In this document: positions 7,763-15,529 of the stretch, one piece after another
How positions within the stretch are numbered: the stretch's first letter is position 1
Layout: the number at the start of each line of letters is the position of its first letter
Assembly: GCA_945938055.1 (NCBI GenBank)
Contig: CAMEUH010000024.1
Location: forward strand, 1 to 18,737
Length of the DNA: 18,737 nt
Direction: 5' to 3'
DNA from: an uncultured Eubacteriaceae bacterium
GTDB lineage: Bacteria > Bacillota > Clostridia > Lachnospirales > Lachnospiraceae
The notes under the pieces: generated by a model
Database searches by the model: none
The model's input: only the letters and a program-made list of their open reading frames with translations
Told to the model about the DNA's origin: nothing
Position numbers and translations under genes: made by a program

Positions 7763-8688
7763 TTCTTCTCCATTTCCGTTGTCTTAAACTCTTTGATGTT
7801 ATCCCGGTTCAGATAGTCCAGTTCATCCACATCTCCTACCTGATAATCACTCCACACCTTTTCCAGCGTTTCCACATTCCGAAGCACCGTTTCCTTCTTC
7901 CTCATGCAAAGTGAAACCACCAGCACATTCATCAGACTCACCGGTGCCGTAAAGGAATCTACCACGGATGACATGTTTCCGGGTGCAAAAAGATTACAGG
8001 ATGAATATAAATTTAACGGAGAATGCTTGCTGTCTGTGATTGCAATGATTCTTGCATTCCGGTCATTTGCATATTCCATTGCCTTGATGGTTCGCATGGA
8101 ATATCGTGGAAAACTGATTCCGATTACCACATCTTCACTTCCAACGCGGTACATCTGCTCAAAAATTTCCGTGGAGCTGTTGCTTTCCACCAGTACCACA
8201 TTATCCACCACAAGGTTTAAATAAAATGCCAGAAGTCCTGCCAGTGGAGCACATCCACGAATTCCTATCACATAAATCTTTCTGCCGGAAAGAATGGTTT
8301 CCACCGCCTTATTCATGGCATTTCGATCCAGATTCTTCCATGCACTTTTTATATTCTCCATGTCATTTCCCATGACAAAATCTGCCACTTCATCATAGTC
8401 CATTTCGTCTGTTGCCAGTTCCAGGCGCCTCACATGATTTAAGCGCCGGCTTACATAAGCTGCCATTTCCTGCTGAAATTCCGGATATCCTCCATATCCC
8501 AGTTCAAAAGCAAACCGTACCACGGTTGACTCACTCACGCCTGCATTTTTTCCCAGCTCCGCAGCTGTCATATACGATGCTTTATCATAATTCGAAATAA
8601 TGTATCTTGCGATTGCTCTTTGTCCTCTGCTGAACCCAGCCATCTTTCCTTTCAGATATGCCAGTAAATCCTCGTTCTGCAGCATCAT
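7759..8688 (-). CDS. MurR/RpiR family transcriptional regulator (HTH plus SIS domain)
   Basis: A 309-residue DNA-binding regulator. The N-terminal HTH_6 domain (about 5-80) includes the recognition region TAAELGKNAGVSESTVVRF at 41-59. A SIS sugar-phosphate isomerase fold (about 120-265) follows, with IYVIGIRG near 138-145 and ISFPRYS. Family members usually bind phosphorylated sugars or amino sugars and control their catabolism. The target here is not evident. The gene follows the MFS transporter by 78 nt and its stop overlaps the flavoprotein start as ATGA. It could therefore regulate the transporter, its own operon, or genes elsewhere. The start at 8688 has GAGG nine bases upstream; an in-frame second ATG follows immediately at 8685. 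The last 35 or so residues extend beyond the SIS fold and are highly charged. Confidence 0.92.
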   Translation of the reverse strand: MMLQNEDLLAYLKGKMAGFSRGQRAIARYIISNYDKASYMTAAELGKNAGVSESTVVRFAFELGYGGYPEFQQEMAAYVSRRLNHVRRLELATDEMDYDEVADFVMGNDMENIKSAWKNLDRNAMNKAVETILSGRKIYVIGIRGCAPLAGLLAFYLNLVVDNVVLVESNSSTEIFEQMYRVGSEDVVIGISFPRYSMRTIKAMEYANDRNARIIAITDSKHSPLNLYSSCNLFAPGNMSSVVDSFTAPVSLMNVLVVSLCMRKKETVLRNVETLEKVWSDYQVGDVDELDYLNRDNIKEFKTTEMEKK

Positions 8689-8713
8689 TTCCCATTCCTC
8701 ATAGATTTAGTTT

Positions 8714-8745
8714 AGCGGACAGCCACACGGGCATATCCGCTTTTT
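8714..8745. promoter_or_regulatory. hairpin in the leader between MFS gene and RpiR gene
   Basis: AGCGGA (8714-8719) pairs with TCCGCT (8736-8741), and an inner GCC/GGC pairing is possible. A T-run (8741-8745) follows on the plus strand, as in a terminator, but no plus-strand gene ends here. On the minus strand the hairpin is not followed by Ts, so it is a poor terminator for the MFS gene. It may be a leader structure or an operator for the regulator. The 7-mer TAGTTTA flanks it on both sides as a direct repeat. Confidence 0.3.
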
Positions 8746-8766
8746 CTAGTTTAACATATGATTCCT

Positions 8767-9960
8767 TTATTTGTCACTATCTGGATGATTTTTTTCATTT
8801 TTTCCCATATAAATCACCAGCATGAGAATGCATGCAAAATCAATCAGAACCACCGCCGCAATGGAGCTCATTCCTGCAGCAATTCCAGATTCTTTTGCAA
8901 TTTTTCCGATAACAGAAGGCATGATAATGGAACCAAGACTTGCTAGCGTTAAAATAAAACTCCATGCTGCCGGGTATTTCTGAATCAATTTTCCTGCAAA
9001 TGAAACGGTTGTAGGATAAATCCCTGCCATACTGAAGCCAAATCCCATAATGCCAAGAAGAATAACGCCTGTACTTCGCGCCATGATTAGCAGTACAAAA
9101 AACACGGAAAGTCCCATGCCCATTATTGGAAGGAGTTTTTTCTTATCCACTTTGGTAGACCCCCATGCAGTCAGCAATCTTCCGGCAAGAATCATGATCC
9201 AAAGCACACTTGCCGTAATCTGGGAGAGGGATGCATCAATAAAACCTGTGTCTTTAAAATAGGTCACCATCCATCCAATTACGCCCTGTTCCGCACAAAG
9301 ATAAAAGAACAGCGTTGCAATGCAAAGATAAAATAATGGTTCCTTAAAAAATCCAAAGTTGCTTTCCCTTTTCTCCTTCTTGCCGGCTTGTTCTTCCTCC
9401 AATGGAATCCTCCCGTAAAGAATCCATGTAAGAATTCCCATTGCAAGCATAAAATAACATGCCACAATCCAGTTTTCTGTATTGGTTCTGGTAAGAAGCG
9501 TCAGAATAATCGGGAACAGAAACGCACCAACAGAAAACATCGCATGAAGTCCATTGATAATCCATGCTTTTCCAGGTGCCAGATTATTAATTACCATGTT
9601 ACAAAAATTACTTGCAGCCCCTCTGGCAAGACCCGTCAAAAGAAACGCAAGCACCAGACACCAATTACTCTTTCCAAAAATAATAAGAAGATATGCCATG
9701 GAAAAGAAGGACTCAAAAATCAGAATACTCTTCTTTCTCCCTATCAGAGCCGGAAGCATCCCTCCAGCAAAACTTGCAATCAGGTTCCCAACCGAATGCA
9801 GGCTCACAATAAATCCGCAGAAATCATAATCCAGTCCCCTTGCATCACGGATGAACGGAAGCAGGGAACCAATGGATAATGCCAGCATTCCATTAATCAG
9901 AAATGCACCATAACTAAAGTAAAATTGTTGTTTTTGTTTATTGTTTTGTAAAAATTCCAT
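8767..9960 (-). CDS. major facilitator superfamily (MFS) transporter
   Basis: A 397-residue polytopic membrane protein with about 12 hydrophobic segments. They form two six-helix halves split by a charged loop at about 190-205 (PLEEEQAGKKEKRES). The loop between helices 2 and 3 carries the MFS motif-A-like stretch GGMLPALIGRKKS. The sequence resembles the FucP-like and other sugar or drug MFS branches, but I cannot assign a substrate. AGGTGA lies seven bases before the start. The gene lies downstream of the decarboxylase operon terminator and just upstream of the RpiR-type regulator, so a sugar or amino-sugar substrate controlled by that regulator is possible but is only an inference. Confidence 0.88.
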   Translation of the reverse strand: MEFLQNNKQKQQFYFSYGAFLINGMLALSIGSLLPFIRDARGLDYDFCGFIVSLHSVGNLIASFAGGMLPALIGRKKSILIFESFFSMAYLLIIFGKSNWCLVLAFLLTGLARGAASNFCNMVINNLAPGKAWIINGLHAMFSVGAFLFPIILTLLTRTNTENWIVACYFMLAMGILTWILYGRIPLEEEQAGKKEKRESNFGFFKEPLFYLCIATLFFYLCAEQGVIGWMVTYFKDTGFIDASLSQITASVLWIMILAGRLLTAWGSTKVDKKKLLPIMGMGLSVFFVLLIMARSTGVILLGIMGFGFSMAGIYPTTVSFAGKLIQKYPAAWSFILTLASLGSIIMPSVIGKIAKESGIAAGMSSIAAVVLIDFACILMLVIYMGKNEKNHPDSDK

Positions 9961-9999
9961 TTTATCACCTGTTTTTCATCTTTTCTATCTGTCATATGC

Positions 10000-10012
10000 C
10001 GGAATTCTTCCG
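10000..10012. promoter_or_regulatory. small inverted repeat upstream of the MFS gene (possible operator)
   Basis: CGGAA and TTCCG arms separated by three bases, 40 bases before the MFS start codon and just beyond the operon terminator. Its size and place fit a regulator site, but a 5-bp arm repeat is weak evidence. Confidence 0.2.
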
Positions 10013-10013
10013 T

Positions 10014-10051
10014 CACAAAGAAAGACGGTCTGCAAATTCATGCAAACCGCC
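10014..10051 (-). terminator. Rho-independent terminator of the decarboxylase operon
   Basis: An 11-bp stem (10024-10034 with 10041-10051, two G-U pairs in the RNA) and a 6-base loop, followed on the minus strand by TTTCTTTGT. It lies 24 bases past the oadA stop. Confidence 0.85.
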
Positions 10052-10075
10052 AGTCCAATCATTTGTTTTAATCAA

Positions 10076-11488
10076 TTACACTGGATAAGCCTTATTTTCC
10101 TTATCCGCAGCCTTCGGGTCAACCTTAGTCTGCTGTGCTTCACGATACTTAAAGAATTCTGTTGCAACAGCCGGGAACAGTGCATATGTCAATACATCTT
10201 CATCCTGCTGCTTATACGGTGCGACTTCCTGTTCAAACTTCTCAAGCTGTGGCTCAATTAAGTCTGCCGGACGACAGGTAATTGGCTGTGTATCGCCAAT
10301 AGCCTTCTTCTGTACTTCCGGATTGAAAGGCTTAACAGTCTGTCCAAATTCACCAGAAAGAACCTTCTTGGATTCCTTGGTTACCATCTTATAACGTTCG
10401 CCCTGTAATACATTCAGAACAGCCTGTGTACCAACAATCTGTGAAGACGGGGTAACCAGAGGCGGTTCACCAAAATCCTTACGAACCTTTGGAATTTCCT
10501 CTAATACATCATAGTACTTATCTTCCGCATGTGCTTCCTTGAGCTGTGAAACCAGATTGGATAACATGCCGCCCGGTACCTGATATAATAAAGTCTTAAT
10601 ATTAACACCCATAACCTTTGGATTCAGAAGTCCGCTCTTTAAGCAATCTTCCTGAATTGGTCTGAAGTAATCTGCAATTTCAGCCAAAAGATTCTGATCA
10701 AGACCGGTATCATATGGTGTTCCCTTGAATGTCTCAACCATAACTTCTGTAGCCGGCTGTGAAGTACCCATTGAAAATGGTGAAATTGCCGTATCAATGA
10801 TATCACATCCTGCTTCTACTGCCTTTAAGTATGTCATGGAAGCAACACCGGATGTATAATGGGTATGAAGCTGAATTGGAAGGTCTGTTCCTGCCTTTAA
10901 TGCTTCTACAAGCTCAGTTGCCTTGTATGGAACCAGAAGACCTGCCATATCCTTAATACATAAGGAATTTGCGCCCATGTCTTCAATTCTCTTTGCCATG
11001 TCCTTCCAGTAATCCAGTGTATATGCATCTCCTAAGGTATAGGAAAGTGCAACCTGTGCATGACCCTTTTCCTTATTAGCCGCCTTAACAGCTGTCTGTA
11101 AGTTTCTTAAATCATTAAAACAGTCAAAAATACGGATAATATCAATACCATTTGCAATGGACTTCTGAACAAAATACTCTACAACATCATCGGAATAATG
11201 ATTGTAACCAAGAATATTCTGTCCTCGGAATAACATCTGAAGCTTGGTATTTTTAAATCCATCTCTTAACTTACGAAGTCTTTCCCATGGATCTTCTTTT
11301 AAAAATCGAAGTGACGCATCAAATGTAGCACCGCCCCAGCATTCCACGGCATGATAACCAACCTTGTCCATCTTATCGATGATTGGAAGCATCTGCTCCG
11401 TGGTCATTCTTGTGGCAATAAGTGACTGATGTGCATCACGTAAAACAGTTTCCATAATTTTAACTGGTTTTTTAACCTGTTCTGCCAT
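10076..11488 (-). CDS. oadA: OadA/PycB-type carboxyltransferase, oxaloacetate decarboxylase alpha subunit without biotin domain
   Basis: Carboxyltransferase that moves a carboxyl group between oxaloacetate/pyruvate and biotin. The 470-residue protein has the DRE-TIM-type barrel with RDAHQSL (D18 metal ligand), the carboxy-lysine region IKDMAG with K179, metal-binding HTH at 208-210, and the conserved-domain region from about 300 to 445. It ends before any biotinyl domain, so biotin must come from the separate carrier gene two genes upstream in the operon. AGGAGG precedes the start. It is the last gene of the operon, 58 nt after oadB. With the OadB pump the expected activity is Na+-exporting oxaloacetate decarboxylation. 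With the MmdA-like subunit it could instead complete a transcarboxylase-like cycle. Pyruvate carboxylase subunit B is an alternative name for the same fold; the pump in the operon favours OadA. Confidence 0.93.
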   Translation of the reverse strand: MAEQVKKPVKIMETVLRDAHQSLIATRMTTEQMLPIIDKMDKVGYHAVECWGGATFDASLRFLKEDPWERLRKLRDGFKNTKLQMLFRGQNILGYNHYSDDVVEYFVQKSIANGIDIIRIFDCFNDLRNLQTAVKAANKEKGHAQVALSYTLGDAYTLDYWKDMAKRIEDMGANSLCIKDMAGLLVPYKATELVEALKAGTDLPIQLHTHYTSGVASMTYLKAVEAGCDIIDTAISPFSMGTSQPATEVMVETFKGTPYDTGLDQNLLAEIADYFRPIQEDCLKSGLLNPKVMGVNIKTLLYQVPGGMLSNLVSQLKEAHAEDKYYDVLEEIPKVRKDFGEPPLVTPSSQIVGTQAVLNVLQGERYKMVTKESKKVLSGEFGQTVKPFNPEVQKKAIGDTQPITCRPADLIEPQLEKFEQEVAPYKQQDEDVLTYALFPAVATEFFKYREAQQTKVDPKAADKENKAYPV

Positions 11489-11546
11489 TATTATATCCTC
11501 CTAAATTTATCTTTCATTCAAATAGTCTTCCTCGTCCATAAGACCA

Positions 11547-12698
11547 TTACATGATACCAAACATTGCCATGAAAGTACCGGCCGCAACCGCAGTACCAAT
11601 AACACCGGCTACATTTGGACCCATTGCATGCATCAGCAGGAAGTTGGTAGGATCAGCTTCCGAGCCAACCTTTTGCGATACTCTGGCAGCCATAGGCACC
11701 GCAGATACACCGGCGGAACCAATCAAAGGATTTACCTTGCCATGAGTCAGCTTACACATTAACTTACCAAACAGTACTCCGGCAGCCGTACCAAATGCGA
11801 AGGCAATCAGACCAAGAGCAACAATCTTAAGTGTTGTAACCTTTAAGAATGCTTCTGCACTTGTTGTAGCACCAACAGATGTACCAAGAATAATAACTAC
11901 AATATACATGAGTGCATTGGATGCGGTTTCCGTAAGCTGCTTAACAACACCACACTCCCGGAACAGGTTACCAAGCATCAGCATACCTACTAACGGTGCT
12001 GTTGTCGGAAGAATCAGCACAACAACTATGGTAACAATGATTGGGAAAAGAATCTTTTCAAGCTTGGAAACAGGTCTTAACTGTCCCATCTTAATCTTTC
12101 TTTCCTTTTCTGTTGTCAAAAGTTTCATGATTGGCGGCTGAATAATCGGTACCAGTGACATATAAGAATATGCTGCTACCGCAATTGGTCCCATATACTC
12201 TGTCTGTCCCAGCTTACCTGCAAGGAAGATGGATGTAGGACCATCTGCACCACCGATGATGGAAATGGCAGCCGCTGCCTTATCATTAAATCCCATCAAA
12301 ATAGCCATGATGTATGCTGCAAAAATACCAAACTGTGCAGCTGCTCCCAAGAGGAAGCTTGCAGGGTTGGCAATCAATGGACCAAAGTCCGTCATGGCAC
12401 CAACACCCATAAAGATTAATGAAGGTAAAATACTCCATTCATCCAATAAGTAAAAATAATGTAATAAACCACCTACACCGTTACTGGATTCTTCAATGGT
12501 CATCATGATGTCCGGATAAAGATTTACCAGTAACATACCGAAAGAAATTGGTACAAGGAGAAGAGGTTCATATTGTCTTCCAATTGCTAAATATAAGAAA
12601 ATCAATGCAACACCAATCATGAGGAAATTTCCCCATGTCAGATTGAAAAATGCAGTCTGATGCAAAAGATTTCCTAATGTTTCAAATACATAGCTCAT
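11547..12698 (-). CDS. oadB: sodium-translocating decarboxylase beta subunit (OadB/MmdB/GcdB family)
   Basis: Integral membrane subunit that decarboxylates carboxy-biotin and exports Na+. The 383 residues are very hydrophobic, with about nine to eleven membrane segments. The signature IIGGADGPTSIF includes D152, equivalent to the essential aspartate of OadB-type pumps. The second conserved region ends in HAMGPNVAGVIGTAVAAG. Length matches the family (about 375-435). GGGAGG precedes the start. It lies between the biotin carrier and the OadA-type subunit, the normal neighbours of this pump. The family works with oxaloacetate, methylmalonyl-CoA, malonate or glutaconyl-CoA carboxyltransferases, so the pump alone does not tell the substrate. 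Confidence 0.95.
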   Translation of the reverse strand: MSYVFETLGNLLHQTAFFNLTWGNFLMIGVALIFLYLAIGRQYEPLLLVPISFGMLLVNLYPDIMMTIEESSNGVGGLLHYFYLLDEWSILPSLIFMGVGAMTDFGPLIANPASFLLGAAAQFGIFAAYIMAILMGFNDKAAAAISIIGGADGPTSIFLAGKLGQTEYMGPIAVAAYSYMSLVPIIQPPIMKLLTTEKERKIKMGQLRPVSKLEKILFPIIVTIVVVLILPTTAPLVGMLMLGNLFRECGVVKQLTETASNALMYIVVIILGTSVGATTSAEAFLKVTTLKIVALGLIAFAFGTAAGVLFGKLMCKLTHGKVNPLIGSAGVSAVPMAARVSQKVGSEADPTNFLLMHAMGPNVAGVIGTAVAAGTFMAMFGIM

Positions 12699-12745
12699 AA
12701 CTAACCTCCCAGTTTCGTGATTCTTATATTTCTCATGAAATATAA

Positions 12746-13126
12746 TTAGTTAAGTGTCGCTAATACCGCGCCAGCCTCAACGGAATCACCAACTGCTACA
12801 TTAATACTTGCTACGGTTCCATCCTGTGGAGCTACAATTTCGTTTTCCATCTTCATTGCTTCCAGAACGATTAAAACTTCACCCTTCTTTACAGCCTGAC
12901 CAGCTGCTGCAACGGTCTTTAAAATCTTACCAGGCATTGGAGCTTCTACCTTCACACTGCCTGCTGCGCCAGTTGCTGCTGGAGCTGCTGCTTTTGGTGC
13001 TGCAGGAGCTGCCTTTGGTGCTGCTTTCGGTGCTGCTACCGGAGCTGCTGCAACACTTCCGGCTCCGCCTTCCTCTACTGTTACATCATATACGTTTCCA
13101 TTTACGGTGATTGTATAATTCTTCAT
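12746..13126 (-). CDS. biotin carboxyl carrier subunit of the decarboxylase
   Basis: Small carrier (126 residues) that shuttles the carboxyl group between carboxyltransferases and the membrane pump. Residues 1-20 form a short N-terminal strand region. Residues 21-55 are a flexible Ala/Pro/Lys linker with repeated AAPK-like units. The biotinyl domain (about 58-126) has EAMKMEN with K92 as the biotin site and the hinge EAPMPGK at 61-67. Linker plus lipoyl-like domain is typical of the gamma/1.3S-type carriers of sodium-pumping decarboxylases and transcarboxylase. GGAGG precedes the start. It sits 27 nt after the OadG-like frame. No biotin ligase is in the window. It is the only biotin domain in the operon, so both carboxyltransferases would have to share it. 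Confidence 0.94.
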   Translation of the reverse strand: MKNYTITVNGNVYDVTVEEGGAGSVAAAPVAAPKAAPKAAPAAPKAAAPAATGAAGSVKVEAPMPGKILKTVAAAGQAVKKGEVLIVLEAMKMENEIVAPQDGTVASINVAVGDSVEAGAVLATLN

Positions 13127-13153
13127 TTTATTTCCTCCATTCCTGCATCATGC

Positions 13154-13911
13154 TTATGCATTCTGCCATCTCTTCTTATTTGACTTCTTAATTGAGCGGA
13201 CTACAAATCCATCCGTTGAAGTACCTGTATATGCTGCAACTGCTGCAGAAATAACTGCAACCAGCTCCAAATCATCCACAAGCTCCTCTTCTTCCTTCTG
13301 CACAATCTGTGCAATCGTATTATCAACTGCCTGTGCTGTAACGGCTGACTTATTTTCTTTCTTATTCTTAATCGCCTGTTCTGCCTTATTAATGAACTTA
13401 AAGCACCAGATTAAAAGAGAAATCAGTATCAGTACCACAAATACGACTGATATTCCGATTACGGTATTTAATGCTGCCTTGGTCATCTTCTCACCTAAGG
13501 AATATAAGACATTAAAAGAAGTATATTCCATGGTTCCATCCTGAAGAAAAGAAATCTTAAATTCCGCATCTCTTGCAGAATAATCAACCTTGGCAGTAAT
13601 CGTAACACTGTCATCATCCGTTTCAAATTTCCAGTCAAGGACACCCAGATACTCGCCAACTTCCGGACGTGTATTAATCCATGACGTAAATAAATTAACT
13701 TCCGAATCAGAATAACTGTCTCCATACAAGCTTGGATAGCGAGAATCTGTGCATCCGGAGTATCGGATAACACCTTCAGATTTTCTTCAATCACATTCTT
13801 GTAAGAATCCTCATCAATCGTAACCGGCGTTTCCGCTTTCTGATTGCCGGAACATGCCGTAAAACAAAATACACAGGCTGCTAAACATAATAATCTTAAA
13901 AACTTTTTCAT
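13154..13911 (-). pseudogene. oadG: OadG-like lipoprotein/membrane subunit of the decarboxylase, frameshifted near 13740
   Basis: Two overlapping frames make up one gene. The first begins at ATG 13911 with a lipoprotein-type signal (hydrophobic 5-19, CFTAC with C20 as the likely lipidated cysteine) and is sensible to about DTPDAQILA. The second, in the frame reached by losing 3n+1 bases, carries the rest from about YGDSYSD. It has an extracytoplasmic domain, one membrane helix (NTVIGISVVFVVLILISLL), a lysine-rich linker and the C-terminal DDLELVAVISAAVAAY...GTSTDGFVVRSIKK that is characteristic of clostridial OadG-like subunits. The switch point lies somewhere in 13730-13765. In the known complexes this subunit anchors and stabilises the carboxyltransferase on the pump. 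Gene spacing (17 nt from mmdA, 27 nt to the carrier) is as in an intact operon. The AGGTGAT ribosome site is intact. Confidence 0.8.
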
Positions 13912-13928
13912 ATCAGCATCACCTCATA

Positions 13929-15346
13929 TTAAACCGTACCATGTTTCTTGGCTGGACGATCCTCTCTCTTTGTGAACAGCATTTCAAATGCCGCAATAAC
14001 ATACTTTCTTGTATCCGCAGGCTCAATAATTGCATCCACAACACCTCTTGCAGCTGCAGACTGACTGCTCTGAATTGCCGCATATTCTGTTGCTGCCTTG
14101 GAAACTGCCTCAGAAGAACTGTCTTCTGCAATAATCTTGGCAGCAAGTCCACTATCCATCATGCCAATCTGTGCATTCGGCCATGCGTAATAAAGATCTG
14201 CGCCGATTGCCTTGGAACCCATGGAAATGGATGCAGAGCCAAGAGCATTTCCTGTAACAACCGTAACCTTAGGAACAGTTGCATTGGCATATGCATATGT
14301 AAGTCTGGCTACAGCTTTTGCAATCTTCTTTTCTGCACAGGTTGTAGCCTTGAAGCCCTTGACATTTGTAAGTGTCAGTACCGGAATATCAAACGCATCA
14401 CAGAAATTGATAAAATCTGCCGCTTTTCCTGCACATCCCGGGCAAAGCACACCATCAAACTTTTCAACGGAATTTCCTTCCTCATCAAAAAGTTCCGTAC
14501 GGTTAGCAACTGCACCAACTGTCATTCCGTTTAATTTAATAAAACCTGTTACAATCGCCTTTGCATAATCCTTTTTCGTTTCAAAGAATGTTGCATTATC
14601 AGAAATTGCTGCAAGGGCGTATGCCGGATCTGCTGCTCCATTTTCAAGATTTTCACATACACGATTCAAATCATCCGTGCATTCCTCATAAGAAGCATCA
14701 TCCTCATTATTTGCCGGAAGCATTGTAACAAGCTGTCTGATATTTACAAATACAGAAGCCTCATCTCCCACAAAATCAACATTTCCTGCTTCGCTCTGAT
14801 ATGCTGCAGAAGCAGTATCGCACTTTTCTGCATAATTACCATCCAGTGCATTCGGAGAGTTTACAAACAACTTTGCATTTTTCTCTTCCATAAAAGTAAA
14901 ATCGGATAAGGAGGAAAGGACTGCCAATCCACCGCCGCAGTTTCCGAAAATAGCGGTTATCTGCGGAATCACGCCGGATGCCATGGACTGTTTTGCATAA
15001 ATTCTGCCAAAACCGTTTAATGCATCTGTTGCCTCCTGTAATCTAAGACCTGCACAGTCAATAAGGCCAATGACCGGTGCTCCCATCTTTAATGCCAAAT
15101 CATAAAGAAGGCATGCATTTCGCCAATGGAACCGTTAAGAACGCTTGCATCCTGGCTGTAAACATACACAAGATTACCATCAATCACTCCATAGCCGGTA
15201 ATGACACCGTCTCCAGGAGTATCTTTAGCTTGTAAATTGAAATTTGTCGTTCTGGCTGTAACCATTCCGCCAATTTCAACAAAACTGTTATCATCAAGTA
15301 AAGCATCTATTCTGCTTCTTGCTGATCCTTGTGCTGTATTGCTCAT
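13929..15346 (-). pseudogene. mmdA: acyl-CoA carboxyltransferase (MmdA/PccB-like decarboxylase alpha subunit), frameshifted at about 15110
   Basis: Carboxyltransferase of the crotonase-like 12S/PccB family that exchanges carboxyl between an acyl-CoA (methylmalonyl- or malonyl-CoA) and biotin. The start is ATG 15346; an earlier ATG at 15361 contains the GGAGG ribosome site and is rejected. Frame one reads to YSQDASVLNGSIGEMHA, then runs into TAA at 15091. Frame two resumes with LLYDLALKMGAPVIGLIDCAG at 15110 and continues to 13929. It contains the first oxyanion-hole loop NCGGGLAV and the C-terminal GNALGSAS and RGVVDAIIEPADTRKY. Counted against the usual family spacing from HA to DLA (HAKKIxxxxDLA), 13 nt are missing, including the conserved KKI. 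The joined product is about 472 residues, near the length of clostridial relatives. It is the first gene of the operon, behind a good promoter. The acyl-CoA substrate cannot be fixed from sequence. Confidence 0.87.
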
Positions 15347-15400
15347 TTTACAGACCTCCATGTTTTTTATCTTCGAAAATCTAATTTTCTGCCAATCCTA

Positions 15401-15429
15401 ATTGTATAATGTCACGGACAAAATATCAA
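15401..15429 (-). promoter_or_regulatory. sigma-A-type promoter of the decarboxylase operon
   Basis: On the minus strand, TTGATA (15429-15424) and TACAAT (15406-15401) are separated by exactly 17 bases, placing transcription start near 15394 and a leader of about 48 nt before the mmdA ATG. In the leader a 6-bp inverted repeat (GAAAAT at 15375-15380, ATTTTC at 15384-15389) overlaps the early transcribed region and could be an operator. Confidence 0.75.
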
Positions 15430-15529
15430 GTAAAACTTACACATTATAATGCCTAATTTAACAAATATTTACAAAATTTTAACAGAATTCTTTGGAATGT
15501 TAAGCAGCCTTACAAGACGTCGCACGGTA

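Noticed and set aside
9388..9879. 163-residue plus-strand open frame opposite the MFS gene
   Set aside because: It is antisense to a well-supported transporter, is rich in Lys/Asn/His without family features, and has no ribosome site; a shadow of the real gene.
12808..13110. Leucine-rich 100-residue plus-strand frame
   Set aside because: It is the reverse reading of the Ala/Pro/Lys linker and biotinyl domain of the carrier gene; the leucine repeats come from the GCTGCT-type codons there.
15347..15361. mmdA start at 15361
   Set aside because: The GGAGG ribosome site lies inside those first codons and is correctly placed for the ATG at 15346.
15436..15490. A+T-rich TTAACAAATATTTACAAAATTTTAACA region as a Rex (redox sensor) operator upstream of the decarboxylase operon
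   Set aside because: It contains half-site-like TTAACA words but no proper TTGTTAA-N4-TTAACAA palindrome; such words are frequent in this base composition.
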